Of a DNA stretch of 64,000 nucleotides, positions 8,103 to 17,124 are shown one piece after another. The stretch covers positions 109,692-173,691 of the forward strand of contig NZ_FMZO01000011.1 of assembly GCF_900101395.1 (NCBI RefSeq), in the 5' to 3' direction. The position numbers and the translations under genes were made by a program. The stretch comes from Niabella drilacis. Lineage in GTDB: Bacteria; Bacteroidota; Bacteroidia; Chitinophagales; Chitinophagaceae. The notes under the pieces are model-generated. The model had not been told where the DNA came from and ran no database searches. It was given only the letters and a program-made list of their open reading frames with translations. How positions within the stretch are numbered: the stretch's first letter is position 1; each line of letters opens with the position of its first letter.

Positions 8103-8666
8103 ATGAGAAAGCTAATCGGAGCGATCAATATGACACTGGACGGCTATTGCGATCATACAGCAATCATTCCGGATGATGACCTGCATCAGCATTACGCTGA
8201 CCTGTTGCGGAGCGCAGGTGTTACGCTCTATGGGCGGATCACTTATCAATTGATGGAATATTGGCCCACGGTGGTAAAGAACCCTACGGGTAACCAGGCT
8301 ACAGACGATTTTGCGCTGATCATGGACAGGATTCCGAAAATCGTCTTTTCCCACACGCTGAAACGTGTTGACTGGGAAAGCGCCCGATTGGCAAAAGGTT
8401 CCCTGGAAGAAGAAGTTGCTGCGCTCAAACAAGCTCCCGATGGGGAAAAAGACATTTTAGTGGGCAGCCGGAGTCTGATCGTTGCCTTGCTGAATCTTAA
8501 CCTGATCGACGAGTTCCAGTTGACCATCCACCCGGTTGTGGCAGGAAGCGGTTTGCCCTTATTTAATAATATCAGCGACAGAACAATGTTTAAGCTTCTG
8601 CATACAAAAACCTTTGGCTCCGGTGCAATAACGCTTTACTATGCCCCGGTAAAAAATGGCGATTAA
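8103..8666 (+). CDS. RibD C-terminal/dihydrofolate-reductase-like protein
   Basis: A 187-residue member of the RibD-C/DHFR-like superfamily. It has the typical start MRKLIGAINMTLDGY, the motif GVTLYGRITYQLMEYWP, the strand KDILVGSRSLIVALL and the segment LIDEFQLTIHPVVAGSGLPLF. It probably binds NADPH; the substrate is unknown. It is a distant paralogue of the minus-strand gene at 6059. The RBS region before ATG 8103 is poor (AAATGAAATAAA), as is common in Bacteroidota, where Shine-Dalgarno is weak. Confidence 0.85.
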   Translation: MRKLIGAINMTLDGYCDHTAIIPDDDLHQHYADLLRSAGVTLYGRITYQLMEYWPTVVKNPTGNQATDDFALIMDRIPKIVFSHTLKRVDWESARLAKGSLEEEVAALKQAPDGEKDILVGSRSLIVALLNLNLIDEFQLTIHPVVAGSGLPLFNNISDRTMFKLLHTKTFGSGAITLYYAPVKNGD

Positions 8667-8872
8667 CAGGATGCTCCCGTCAGCCCTGTTTCGCCCCTTT
8701 ATACGTGCCGCCCCCTTTACGATATTGGAAGAGATGCGCTCAATAATGATAGAGCTGTTCTCTTATCTAAAAGATCATCGACTTTCATATAGTAGCCCCA
8801 TCTTCCCGGTAGCTGATCTGACCGATCGTCAGAGAAAATCATTAAAGGGCTCTTAAGCTTATATTTGTACCT

Positions 8873-9631
8873 ATGCAGGATAATACCCGGCGTTTTAGCA
8901 ACCGCGTAGAAGACTATGTAAAGTACCGGCCCCACTACCCGCCGGAGATCTTAACGATGCTGGAGCAGCAAAAATTGCTGTATCCCGGTGTTGCCATCGC
9001 AGATATCGGATCCGGAACAGGGATCTCTGCCGGGCTATTTCTTCAAAACGGGTATGCAGTCTGGGGTGTGGAGCCTAACCGGGAAATGCGGCTAAAAAGT
9101 GAAGTACTCCTCCGGGCTTACCCCCATTTCAAAACCGTGGAGGGCACTGCAGAAGCTACCACCCTGCCAGGCAACAGTATTGATCTTATTATAGCCGGGC
9201 AGGCTTTCCACTGGTTTCACCGGGAGGAATGCCGCAGGGAATTTAAGCGGATCTTAAAGCCGGGCGGGACCGTTGCGCTGATCTGGAATGAACGATTGAC
9301 GGACACTGCGTTTGAAAAGGATTATGAACAGCTTATTATCCGCCACGGGAACCAATACCGGAAAGTGGACCACCGGAATATCGGCAATGCTGCTATAGAA
9401 GAATTCTTTTTCCCTCAACCGGTAACGCTGACGGTTTTCGACAACCAGCAGGTTTTTAATTATGAAGCGCTGGAAGGCCGCTTGCTTTCATCCTCCTACA
9501 TGCCTGCCAAAACAGATCCGGGATACCCGCAAATGGCCGCAGCGCTCCAAACGCTGTTTGAACAATTCCAGGACAACGGTCATGTTACGCTTCACTATGC
9601 CACCAAACTGTACCTGGGACAGCTTACCTAA
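8873..9631 (+). CDS. Class I SAM-dependent methyltransferase
   Basis: A 252-residue methyltransferase of the UbiE/type-11 group. It begins with an RFSNRVEDYVKYRPHYP segment. The SAM-binding motif I is ADIGSGTGISAGLFL (about 43-57), followed by the acidic VEPNREM loop, the DLIIAGQAFHWF motif (about 104-115) and the post-motif LKPGGTVALIWNE. The AFHWF segment is typical of the small-molecule methyltransferases near Tam/YcgJ. The substrate is unknown. Its stop overlaps the stop of the convergent phospholipase gene by 4 bp, so there is no terminator between them. Confidence 0.85.
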   Translation: MQDNTRRFSNRVEDYVKYRPHYPPEILTMLEQQKLLYPGVAIADIGSGTGISAGLFLQNGYAVWGVEPNREMRLKSEVLLRAYPHFKTVEGTAEATTLPGNSIDLIIAGQAFHWFHREECRREFKRILKPGGTVALIWNERLTDTAFEKDYEQLIIRHGNQYRKVDHRNIGNAAIEEFFFPQPVTLTVFDNQQVFNYEALEGRLLSSSYMPAKTDPGYPQMAAALQTLFEQFQDNGHVTLHYATKLYLGQLT

Positions 9632-12147
9632 ACCACCCGTCCCATAAAGGGATCCGTAATGCTTTCGGTGATGGTCTCAACCCGGCCGGCATACCGCTTT
9701 TCAAAACGGATGTTTCCCTTTATCCTGATGCTGAAGTCGTACCAGCCCCTGCTTTTGGAAAGGTTAAGAACCAGGTTCTGACTCCCGTTTACCTGTTTAC
9801 TGATTGTATTGTTTTTATAAGCATTGTCTACGATATCGACAGTCACGGGTGCAGCGCTACTGAATTGTACGATCACATTCCCCGTTGGCTGGTTCCGGTT
9901 CATTTCATAAGCGCAGGTTACTTTCAGCGGGGGATCCTGCCTGCCTCCCCTGAATTCGCGGAAAAAGCCGTTGGGCCCATGCAACCGCAAATGATAATTC
10001 CCGTTTTCGAATGCTTTTACCGGCCACTCATACTCCAGGCTATCGCCGGCTTTTACGGCAAATGACCAGTTGCGGCAAATATCCGCCGCTTCCGCGCCGT
10101 CCGCAAAAGCAGCCGGTGCATAGGCCGTAAATGGTGCGCCCTGGGCCCTTTGCCCAAACACTGCCGCTCCTGCCTTCAGGGAAACAACCAGCGCGTCCTT
10201 AGCATCCGAAAGATTACCATCCACGTACAACTCATATGGGAGTGGTAAAGAAGGACGGGTCCCCTTCTCCTGCTGCGGCATAAAGGGAAGATCGCCCAAT
10301 CCTTTAATAGCCTGCCGGGCATCCTCGCCAGACAAACGGTGAAAGCCGCCCGGTTCTTTCCGGAACTGCGCGTTATAAATACTTTCTACAAATGCGTTCC
10401 TTTTCAGGAACGGCAGCGGTTGTACCGGCTTACCATCAAACGGACTGAAAGCCGCCGTGAGGTCCCCGCTGATCGTCCTGCGCCATTCGCTGATGTTATC
10501 GATCCGGATCTTCTTATTGAATTTCTGATTCAGGAATGTTTCCAGGAATTGCAGGGTAGACGTATGCTCAAATACCTGGGAGCATACCTTTCCGCCGCGG
10601 CTCCAGGGCGATGCGATGACCATCGGAACCCTGAAACCCAGCCCCACCGGGGCTTCCCGGGCCTGCTTCTCAGGGATACCCTGCTTCAGCTCGTATTCCA
10701 TCCTTACATGTTCCACCTCGGTGTCGATACCGGCGCTGCATTTCCCGGTTCCCGGTTTTTTAAGATCGGCTATGGAAAAAGGAGGCACATGGTCGTAATA
10801 ACCATCATTTTCATCATAGGTCAAAATAAATATAGTCTTCTTCCAGACTTCCGGATTTTTGGTGAGGATGTCCAGGATCTCCGAAATATACCAGGCGCCG
10901 TACCAGGGTGCACTGGGGTGGTCCGAAAAGTTTTGCGGGCCTGCCAGCCAGGAAACCGTGGGAAGCCGGCCTTCATCCACATCCTTGCGGAACTGGAATA
11001 ATAAGTCGCCCGAGGGCACTGTCATCATGCGCTCCGCACCGCCTTCACTGTACTTCAGCTCCGACACCGAGCGATATCCCGCATCATTCCTGTTATTCAC
11101 AAATGCATTAAAAAACAGCTCCTTTTCCTTTTCGGTCAGCTTTTCAAAATTGGCCCGGCTCCACTGCGCCAGCTCAGCCCGGGCATTGTCCAGGGCTGCC
11201 TGCTTTTTACCCAGCGCCGCTTTTATTTTCGTTGACGCGTCTTCGCTGGAGGGACTTTCTTCCTGTAGCCGGTTGATCTCCCCCGGCAGGGTCTCCACCA
11301 GTTGTTTTAATCCCTCAATATACCTGGGAGTATATTTTACATTATAGGCTTTGAAGAATTCCAGCAGGTTACATCCAAAGTTCGATAGCCATGCCCGCTC
11401 CTCTCCTTTGTACCCCCCTCCACATGAAATATCATTCTGATAGAATTTCCAGTTGATATCGTTCGCTGTAAGTAATTCCGGAAAGGTCTTCCAGCTCATT
11501 TTGGCATGGGCAAAATTGTCATTACGGATATTGTCCCGGGGATACCCGTCATCCGTATCACGGATCGTTCCGGTCCAGAAAAAAGAGCGGTTGGGTGTAG
11601 TACTGGTCATAGCCGAGCAAAAATTCTGATCACAAACCGTAAAAGCATCTGCCAGTGCATAATTGAACGGAAGGTCCTCCCGGGTATAAAACCCCATGGT
11701 CAGCGGCATTGCTGCGTATTTTTTATTACCGGCCTTTTTGGCTGGCAGCCAGCGGTCATATTTCCCGTTATTGAACGCATCTACCTGACTGGGACGGGAA
11801 TGCGGAAGGGCGCCCATCCAGGTGGCCTTCGTCTCCTTTATATTGAGCCGGAACGGGGCATAGCTATCCCCTTTCTCGTTGGTCTGGAACCATACCGGCT
11901 TTTGGTCCGGCAGCGTAATAGCCCGGGGATCATTAAAGCCACGCACGCCCTGCAGGGTGCCGAAACAATGATCAAAGGAACGGTTTTCCTGCATAAGGAT
12001 TACGATATGCTCGGCATCTAAAAAAGTACTTCCCGGCTTCGGATCAATAGACAGGGCCTTTAAAAGCGCATCCGGAACAGCAGCCCTGATACCCGCAGCC
12101 CCGGATAATAACATGGATTTTTTTAGGAAGACACGTCTGTTATCCAT
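9628..12147 (-). CDS. plcN: Phosphocholine-specific phospholipase C, Tat-exported
   Basis: An 839-residue member of the acid phosphatase/phospholipase C superfamily (PlcH/PlcN/AcpA type) that would hydrolyse phosphatidylcholine-like lipids outside the cytoplasm. The N-terminus carries a twin-arginine motif (RRVFLKK, residues 4-10) with an Ala-rich h-region. The catalytic-domain signature HIVILMQENRSFDHCFG lies at 47-63. The later segment FILTYDENDGYYDHVPP supplies more metal-site residues. The last 200 residues contain two DUF756-type beta domains (ELYVDGNLSD..., FSSAAPVTVDIVDNAY). Length and order match the full-length family. The gene-symbol choice between paralogues is uncertain. Confidence 0.85.
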   Translation of the reverse strand: MDNRRVFLKKSMLLSGAAGIRAAVPDALLKALSIDPKPGSTFLDAEHIVILMQENRSFDHCFGTLQGVRGFNDPRAITLPDQKPVWFQTNEKGDSYAPFRLNIKETKATWMGALPHSRPSQVDAFNNGKYDRWLPAKKAGNKKYAAMPLTMGFYTREDLPFNYALADAFTVCDQNFCSAMTSTTPNRSFFWTGTIRDTDDGYPRDNIRNDNFAHAKMSWKTFPELLTANDINWKFYQNDISCGGGYKGEERAWLSNFGCNLLEFFKAYNVKYTPRYIEGLKQLVETLPGEINRLQEESPSSEDASTKIKAALGKKQAALDNARAELAQWSRANFEKLTEKEKELFFNAFVNNRNDAGYRSVSELKYSEGGAERMMTVPSGDLLFQFRKDVDEGRLPTVSWLAGPQNFSDHPSAPWYGAWYISEILDILTKNPEVWKKTIFILTYDENDGYYDHVPPFSIADLKKPGTGKCSAGIDTEVEHVRMEYELKQGIPEKQAREAPVGLGFRVPMVIASPWSRGGKVCSQVFEHTSTLQFLETFLNQKFNKKIRIDNISEWRRTISGDLTAAFSPFDGKPVQPLPFLKRNAFVESIYNAQFRKEPGGFHRLSGEDARQAIKGLGDLPFMPQQEKGTRPSLPLPYELYVDGNLSDAKDALVVSLKAGAAVFGQRAQGAPFTAYAPAAFADGAEAADICRNWSFAVKAGDSLEYEWPVKAFENGNYHLRLHGPNGFFREFRGGRQDPPLKVTCAYEMNRNQPTGNVIVQFSSAAPVTVDIVDNAYKNNTISKQVNGSQNLVLNLSKSRGWYDFSIRIKGNIRFEKRYAGRVETITESITDPFMGRVV

Positions 12148-12452
12148 TCAATCGTTTTTATAAATGATAAAAAAGTACCCGTCAAATATAATTTAAGAGA
12201 CCACTGAAGACTCATTAAAAGATCGTTAACCGGTCTTATGACTATTTCGACGGTAGAAAATTAAGAAAGTTTAAACAAAAGAAATGGAAATAAACAAAAA
12301 AAAAGCATTTGCTATTCGGAATAATGGGGAAATGTGAAAGTGTGAAAATGGAGAATATCAACAATGCTTCAGGTCGGATCAGACGTTGTGCTTTGAAACC
12401 TTGAGCCCGCCCATGATCTGTGAGCCGTGAAATACCGCTCTAACGTTGAACC
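12148..12452. other. Intergenic region, 305 bp, nothing recognised
   Basis: A spacer between the plc start and the 3' end of the YihY gene. It is AT-rich near 12250-12330 and contains the plc promoter region. No RNA gene, repeat or convincing terminator was seen. Confidence 0.5.
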
Positions 12453-13430
12453 TCAAATAAGCACATCTTCTGTAAAGGGTTCTTCCTTTTGAGTATCCCG
12501 CTTTAAAGCATTGGACCGGATACTGACATTGATCTCAAACCCGACGAGCAGGATCAGCGAGTTGATAAATATATAAACAAGCACCAATAATACGGTTCCA
12601 AGTGAGCCGTACAGTTTGTTGAAGCTGCCAAAACTGCCTACCCACCAGGAAAAACCCAGGGCCAGGATGGTCATCAGCACGGCAGCCAGCACAGAGCCGG
12701 GAGTGATCCAGGTCCATTTTTTATGTACAGAAGGCACAGCCCTGTAGATATAGGAAACAATGGTTAAAAATAAGATCACGATCAGGATCCATCGTGTACT
12801 GCTGATGAGATTTATGAGCCATTGCTGCTCGATCCCAAACCATTCCAGCACATTGCCCTGTGCAGCCAGTAAAGCCACACAAAGGATGAACAGGAAATCC
12901 AGCACGAGCGTTACCCGCAGCGCGTTACCTCTTTTTTGCAGCCCTTTCCGCTTTATAAAACCGGGAAGATTCTTGTCGAAAGAGCGCATCAATCCCATAA
13001 TGGCATTGGACGAGAAAAAAAGCGATAACAGGATCCCCACAGAAAGCAGGTCTGTCCGCTGTCCTTCAAAAATATTATTGACAAATTCAAGGATGGGCAT
13101 ATGGTACCGGGGATCCGGAACGATCCCTTTTATGATCTCCATGATCTCCTCTTTGAAACGGATCTTCACCGGGAGCTGTCCCAGGATGATCGGGAACAAC
13201 GTAAACAAAAAGATCAGCGTGGGCGGTATCGCCATAAAAAAATTATAAGAGATCGCCGAAGCCCGCTCGATGATATTATCATCCTGGATCTGTTTCCTGA
13301 ACCCTTTGAATGTATCCAGCACAGAAACCTGCTCAAACCCCGGTATGGCCGTGGTTTCTCCTTTATGCCGCAGCCAGCTTACCCGCCGGGAGCCCTTAAT
13401 ACGGTTGGCGATATTTTTTATAGGACTCAT
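12453..13430 (-). CDS. YihY/BrkB-family inner-membrane protein
   Basis: A 325-residue integral membrane protein of the YihY/virulence-factor BrkB family (once annotated as ribonuclease BN, which it is not). Six hydrophobic helices are visible. The conserved opening RASAISYNFFMAIPPTLIFLFTLFP is at about 56-80, and the later YRAVPSVHKKWTWITPGSVLAAVLM, YGSLGTVLLVLVYIF and INSLILLVGFEIN segments are typical. Its ATG overlaps the mltG stop by 4 bp, so it is translationally coupled as the second gene of an mltG-yihY operon. Transport substrate unknown. Confidence 0.85.
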   Translation of the reverse strand: MSPIKNIANRIKGSRRVSWLRHKGETTAIPGFEQVSVLDTFKGFRKQIQDDNIIERASAISYNFFMAIPPTLIFLFTLFPIILGQLPVKIRFKEEIMEIIKGIVPDPRYHMPILEFVNNIFEGQRTDLLSVGILLSLFFSSNAIMGLMRSFDKNLPGFIKRKGLQKRGNALRVTLVLDFLFILCVALLAAQGNVLEWFGIEQQWLINLISSTRWILIVILFLTIVSYIYRAVPSVHKKWTWITPGSVLAAVLMTILALGFSWWVGSFGSFNKLYGSLGTVLLVLVYIFINSLILLVGFEINVSIRSNALKRDTQKEEPFTEDVLI

Positions 13431-14467
13431 GGAGCTGCGCGAAGACTGTCTCTTTTTCTGATCTGGGTATCCAGGGCCTGCTGATACAGTTTTGCATACT
13501 TTGTATGATCCTGGTAATTGCTGGTAAAAATATGCGATCCGTCAAAATTACTGCTGGCCACAAAATACAGATAATCTGTTTTGGGGGCATTGAGTACCGA
13601 ATCGATGGTGGCCTGCTGGGGCGTACAGATGGGACCGGGCGGCAGCCCTTTATTCTTATAGGTATTATAGGGTGATGCTACGGCCAGGTGACCAAAAAGA
13701 ATGCGTTTGATCCCGAAATCTTTCAATGCGAACTTGACAGTGGGGTCCGCCTGCAACGGCATTCCTTTCGCTATCCGGTTCATATAGGTGCTGGCTATCT
13801 TGGGCTTATCGGCCGCCTTGTTTGTTTCCTCATCTATAATAGAAGCAAGCGTAATAACCTGCAGCTGGGTAAGCCCCTGCGCTGCGGCTTTCTGCTGCCG
13901 GCCGGGGGTCCAGAATTTCTTATACGCGTCAAAAAATTTATCAAAGATGGCCCGGGGTGTGGTATTCCACCGGATCTCGTAGCTCAGCGGCAACACTGCG
14001 GCCATTACCGTATTACTATCAAGATTATAAACACCCAGCGAATCATTGCTACCCAGGAACCGGATCGTTTCTGAAGAATCACATTCAAAGGCCCTGCCGA
14101 TCCGGCCGGCCAACGCCTCACGGGTCCGGATCTTTGTAACCACAAAATCCACCGGTGTCTGGTTCCCGTTCTTCAGCATGCGTACCAGGGACACAATTGC
14201 AGTTCCCGCTGCAACCCGGTATTTGCCGGGTTTGACCACTTTGTATCCCAGCGCCTTTGAGGCCAGGTTGAACCAGCTGATCCCGGAAAGGATGTTTTTT
14301 TCAACCAGCTGTTGCTTCAACTGTTCCATTGTAGTACCTGTTTTTACATACAGGAATCCTTTCTCTGTCTGATGCGTGGCCGGCCCCAGGAATTTAAATG
14401 TGATAAAGCCCAGCAGCACCAGCAAAATGAGCAGGATATACGGAAACTTTTTTTTCTTGTTTGCCAT
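13427..14467 (-). CDS. mltG: Endolytic murein transglycosylase MltG
   Basis: A 346-residue MltG (YceG-like). It has one N-terminal membrane anchor (residues 7-25, FPYILLILLVLLGFITFKF), a LysM-like subdomain, then the catalytic domain. The conserved segment ASIIDEETNKAADKPKIASTYMNRI (about 208-232) includes the catalytic Glu. The downstream LQADPTVKFAL and the LPPGPICTPQQATIDSVLNAP segment, with YLYFVAS, are diagnostic. It cleaves nascent glycan strands at the inner membrane and probably ends their elongation. It is coupled with yihY and follows tilS by 75 bp. Confidence 0.93.
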   Translation of the reverse strand: MANKKKKFPYILLILLVLLGFITFKFLGPATHQTEKGFLYVKTGTTMEQLKQQLVEKNILSGISWFNLASKALGYKVVKPGKYRVAAGTAIVSLVRMLKNGNQTPVDFVVTKIRTREALAGRIGRAFECDSSETIRFLGSNDSLGVYNLDSNTVMAAVLPLSYEIRWNTTPRAIFDKFFDAYKKFWTPGRQQKAAAQGLTQLQVITLASIIDEETNKAADKPKIASTYMNRIAKGMPLQADPTVKFALKDFGIKRILFGHLAVASPYNTYKNKGLPPGPICTPQQATIDSVLNAPKTDYLYFVASSNFDGSHIFTSNYQDHTKYAKLYQQALDTQIRKRDSLRAAP

Positions 14468-14542
14468 TATTTAATAATTCAGTTTTTTGATCCGGGATAT
14501 ATGAATATGTTTAACCAGTTTGTCTTCCTGTTTTTACCGGAT

Positions 14543-15880
14543 CTATTGCTCGTTCTGTTTCAGGTAACTGATCTCCACTACCTCCCTGGTGGTATCGGTC
14601 ACCCTGAAACGATGATCAATGCGGTGTCCGATGACCCAGAGGATCTTCTGCTGCATTTCCAGTACCCATACTTTTTCCTTCCCCGTAGCGGTCAGCTTCT
14701 GATCGATCAGGAAGCGGGCTACTTTCTTTTTTTTGACCATTCCCAGCGGATAAAAATAATCCCCGGTCCTCCAGGGGCGAAGCTGGATGGGGAATTGCAC
14801 TTGACGCGCATCCAGCCAGACTGTTGCGGCCGTTGCAGGGATAGAGCCAGTATTTTCCTTTAACCGGAAGTGGAGTGTTCCCTCATCAAAAAAGTAAGTA
14901 CCGGGTTGCTCAATAAGGATCCGCGACCGCTCCGATGGCGCCAGCGGGGCAATGATCAGGTGCTTCCGGTCGCGGATCACGCGGTGGGTTGCGGACGCGG
15001 TGAACCGGCCGGAATCCGATCCCGTCAGGGCAAACACTTCCGGAAGCTGCCCTGCACTAAAGCCATAATCCTTGATGATCTCGAACAGAACAGTGAGTGG
15101 TGCCACTGTTTTTAACAGCAATAACACGGGAATAAATAGCTCATTACCCTTTTGGGTCACCAGTTTTTTACGATACTGCATCACAGATTGCTGGTACAGG
15201 GCGTTGATCTCCCGGAAACGCTGCACATTATGTACCAGGTTCTGTTCCGCTTCGGGGTAAACGGACGCTATCTCCGGCAACAGGCGGTTACGGATAAAGT
15301 TCCGGGTATAGTCGTCCTTAAGATTGGAAGCATCCTGTACAAAAGAAAGCGACTGATCCTGCAGGAACTGCTCCAGCGCTGTCCTTTTGGCAAATAACAG
15401 GGGACGCACCAATGCACCGTTTTTTTCTTTAATACCGGTGAGCCCATTGATACCCGTTCCCCGGAAAAAATTCATCAGCAGGGTCTCAATATTGTCATTG
15501 GCATGGTGTGCCGTAAGTATATAATCGAACCCCTCCTTTTTCCTGATCTCCTCAAACCATTGGTAACGGAGCTCCCGGGCTGCTTCCTGTATCGACAACC
15601 GGTTAACCGTGGCAAATTCGCTGGTGTTGAAACGGATGCTGTAAAAAGGTACCGCCCAGTTTTCAGCAAGTGCCTTTACAAATTCCTCATCCCTGTCGCT
15701 GGCCGCTCCTCTTAACTGGAAATTGCAATGTGCTACTCCAAAATCAAACGATGCCTCCTTACAAAGCTGGCCCAGTACCACCGAGTCTACGCCGCCACTT
15801 ACGGCCAGGAGTAAACGGTCTTTTGCGGTAAAAAGATGCCCCTGATATATATACTTTAAAAAACGGGTTAACAGATCCAT
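14543..15880 (-). CDS. tilS: tRNA(Ile)-lysidine synthetase TilS
   Basis: A 445-residue PP-loop ATPase that modifies C34 of the tRNA-Ile (CAU) anticodon to lysidine. The PP-loop SGGVDS is at residues 28-33. The N-terminal domain also has the ILTAHHANDNIETLLMNFFRGTG motif and the RPLL segment. The C-terminal region contains a TilS substrate-binding subdomain (RPWRTGDYFYPLGMVKKKKVARFLID). Length is typical for Bacteroidota. It is the second gene of a minus-strand pair, 9 bp after the TPR gene, and is followed by mltG. Confidence 0.95.
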   Translation of the reverse strand: MDLLTRFLKYIYQGHLFTAKDRLLLAVSGGVDSVVLGQLCKEASFDFGVAHCNFQLRGAASDRDEEFVKALAENWAVPFYSIRFNTSEFATVNRLSIQEAARELRYQWFEEIRKKEGFDYILTAHHANDNIETLLMNFFRGTGINGLTGIKEKNGALVRPLLFAKRTALEQFLQDQSLSFVQDASNLKDDYTRNFIRNRLLPEIASVYPEAEQNLVHNVQRFREINALYQQSVMQYRKKLVTQKGNELFIPVLLLLKTVAPLTVLFEIIKDYGFSAGQLPEVFALTGSDSGRFTASATHRVIRDRKHLIIAPLAPSERSRILIEQPGTYFFDEGTLHFRLKENTGSIPATAATVWLDARQVQFPIQLRPWRTGDYFYPLGMVKKKKVARFLIDQKLTATGKEKVWVLEMQQKILWVIGHRIDHRFRVTDTTREVVEISYLKQNEQ

Positions 15881-15889
15881 TACTATTTT

Positions 15890-16210
15890 TTAAAATTCGA
15901 GGTATTCGCAGGCAGCCCTCAGTTCATTGTATGCGTGCTGTTCTCCCAGTTTCTGAGCAATTTCCATTCCCTTTTTATAAACAGCAATTGCTCCCGGCTC
16001 ATCTCCGCAACGCTCCTGCAATTTGCCAAGATGGTAGTAACTGCCCACATAATCCGGGTCCTTTTCCAGGATCGATTTGAACAGGGCCGCTGCTTTTCCG
16101 TCATCGCCTGCTTTTACGTATTCAAGGGCCAGTGCATGGTTCAGGAACCCGTCATCTCCGTTCTCCCGCAACAAGGCTTCCAATTTTTCGATCCGGTTCA
16201 TTGTGGACAT
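15890..16210 (-). CDS. Small tetratricopeptide-repeat protein
   Basis: A 106-residue soluble protein made of about two and a half TPR units (NHALALEYVKAGDDGKAAALFKSIL; YHLGKLQERCGDEPGAIAVYKKGM). The N-terminus (MNRIEKLEALLREN) is helical. TPR proteins mediate protein contacts; no specific partner is evident. It starts the operon leading into tilS (9-bp gap). The divergent etfB promoter lies upstream. An alternative start at the second ATG would shorten it by three residues. Confidence 0.75.
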   Translation of the reverse strand: MSTMNRIEKLEALLRENGDDGFLNHALALEYVKAGDDGKAAALFKSILEKDPDYVGSYYHLGKLQERCGDEPGAIAVYKKGMEIAQKLGEQHAYNELRAACEYLEF

Positions 16211-16249
16211 TTTTTTTAAGTATCCTATACATAATTATCTTACAACAGT

Positions 16250-16257
16250 TATCTTTG
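16250..16257 (+). promoter_or_regulatory. Candidate -7 element for etfB
   Basis: TATCTTTG matches the Bacteroidota -7 consensus TAnnTTTG exactly, 46 bp before the etfB start. No good TTG-type -33 element is visible at the expected distance, so the call rests on one element. Confidence 0.35.
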
Positions 16258-16303
16258 TTTGGTTGCATAAACAACTTTCATATATAAAACAAGTGATACC
16301 ATA

Positions 16304-17047
16304 ATGAAGATATTAGTTTGTATTAGTAAGACGCCTGATACCACGGCAAAAATAGCCTTCACGGATAATAATACGAAATTTGATGCAGCTGGTGTTCAAT
16401 GGATCATCAATCCCAATGATGAATATTACGCCCTGGTGCGTGCTATTGAATTAAAGGAGGCTGATCCGGCCGCAACAATCCATCTTATTAATGTTGGCGG
16501 TGCAGATGCGGATGCCATCATCCGTAAGGCGCTGGCCCTTGGTGGTGATGAAGCCATCCGGGTGAATGCTGAAAACCCCGACAGTTTCGGCATCGCATCA
16601 CAGATAGCACAGGTAGCAAAAGAAAATAACTACGATCTCATCTTCCTGGGAAAAGAGACCATCGATTATAATGGCAGTTCTGTAGGCGGGATGGTAGCCG
16701 AGCTCCTGGACCTCCCCTACATTTCTCTGGCTACAAAATTTGAACTAAGCGGAACAACGGCAACCGTAACCCGCGAAATAGAGGGCGGCGAAGAAGTATG
16801 CGAGGTTTCCCTGCCGGTGGTCATCAGCTGCAACAAAGGGATGGCAGAGCAAAGGATCCCCAATATGCGGGGTATTATGGCGGCACGTACCAAACCCCTG
16901 AAAGTGGTAGAACCGGTAGCGGCGGATATCCTTACCGAAATAGCTGCATTCAGTCTGCCACCCGCAAAAGCAGGGGTTAAACTGGTGGATGCAGATAATG
17001 TGCAGGAACTGGTACGCCTGTTGCACGAGGAAGCAAAAGTGATCTAA
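16304..17047 (+). CDS. etfB: Electron transfer flavoprotein subunit beta
   Basis: A 247-residue EtfB that pairs with EtfA to pass electrons from acyl-CoA and other flavin dehydrogenases to the quinone pool via ETF:quinone oxidoreductase. It has the typical start MKILVCISKTPDTTAKIAF, the INPNDEYYALVRAIELKE segment and the family region FLGKETIDYNGSSVGGMVAELL (about 124-145). The VISCNKGMAEQRIPNMRGIMAARTKPL signature is also present. etfA follows after 77 bp, in which TTTATGGT...ACCATAAA (about 17070-17096) could form a hairpin that tunes the ratio of the two subunits. Confidence 0.95.
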   Translation: MKILVCISKTPDTTAKIAFTDNNTKFDAAGVQWIINPNDEYYALVRAIELKEADPAATIHLINVGGADADAIIRKALALGGDEAIRVNAENPDSFGIASQIAQVAKENNYDLIFLGKETIDYNGSSVGGMVAELLDLPYISLATKFELSGTTATVTREIEGGEEVCEVSLPVVISCNKGMAEQRIPNMRGIMAARTKPLKVVEPVAADILTEIAAFSLPPAKAGVKLVDADNVQELVRLLHEEAKVI

Positions 17048-17124
17048 GCAAATAATTTCCGGTTTATCATTTATGGTTTGTGGTGAAGACCATAAACGAC
17101 CAATAAAAAACAATAAACTTAAAA

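Noticed and set aside
8656..8856. 66-codon frame after the reductase gene
   Set aside because: It overlaps the upstream stop, has no recognisable motif and an atypical composition.
10339..11347. Long open frames antisense to the phospholipase C gene
   Set aside because: They follow from GC-rich codon use of the real gene and show no family motif or plausible start.
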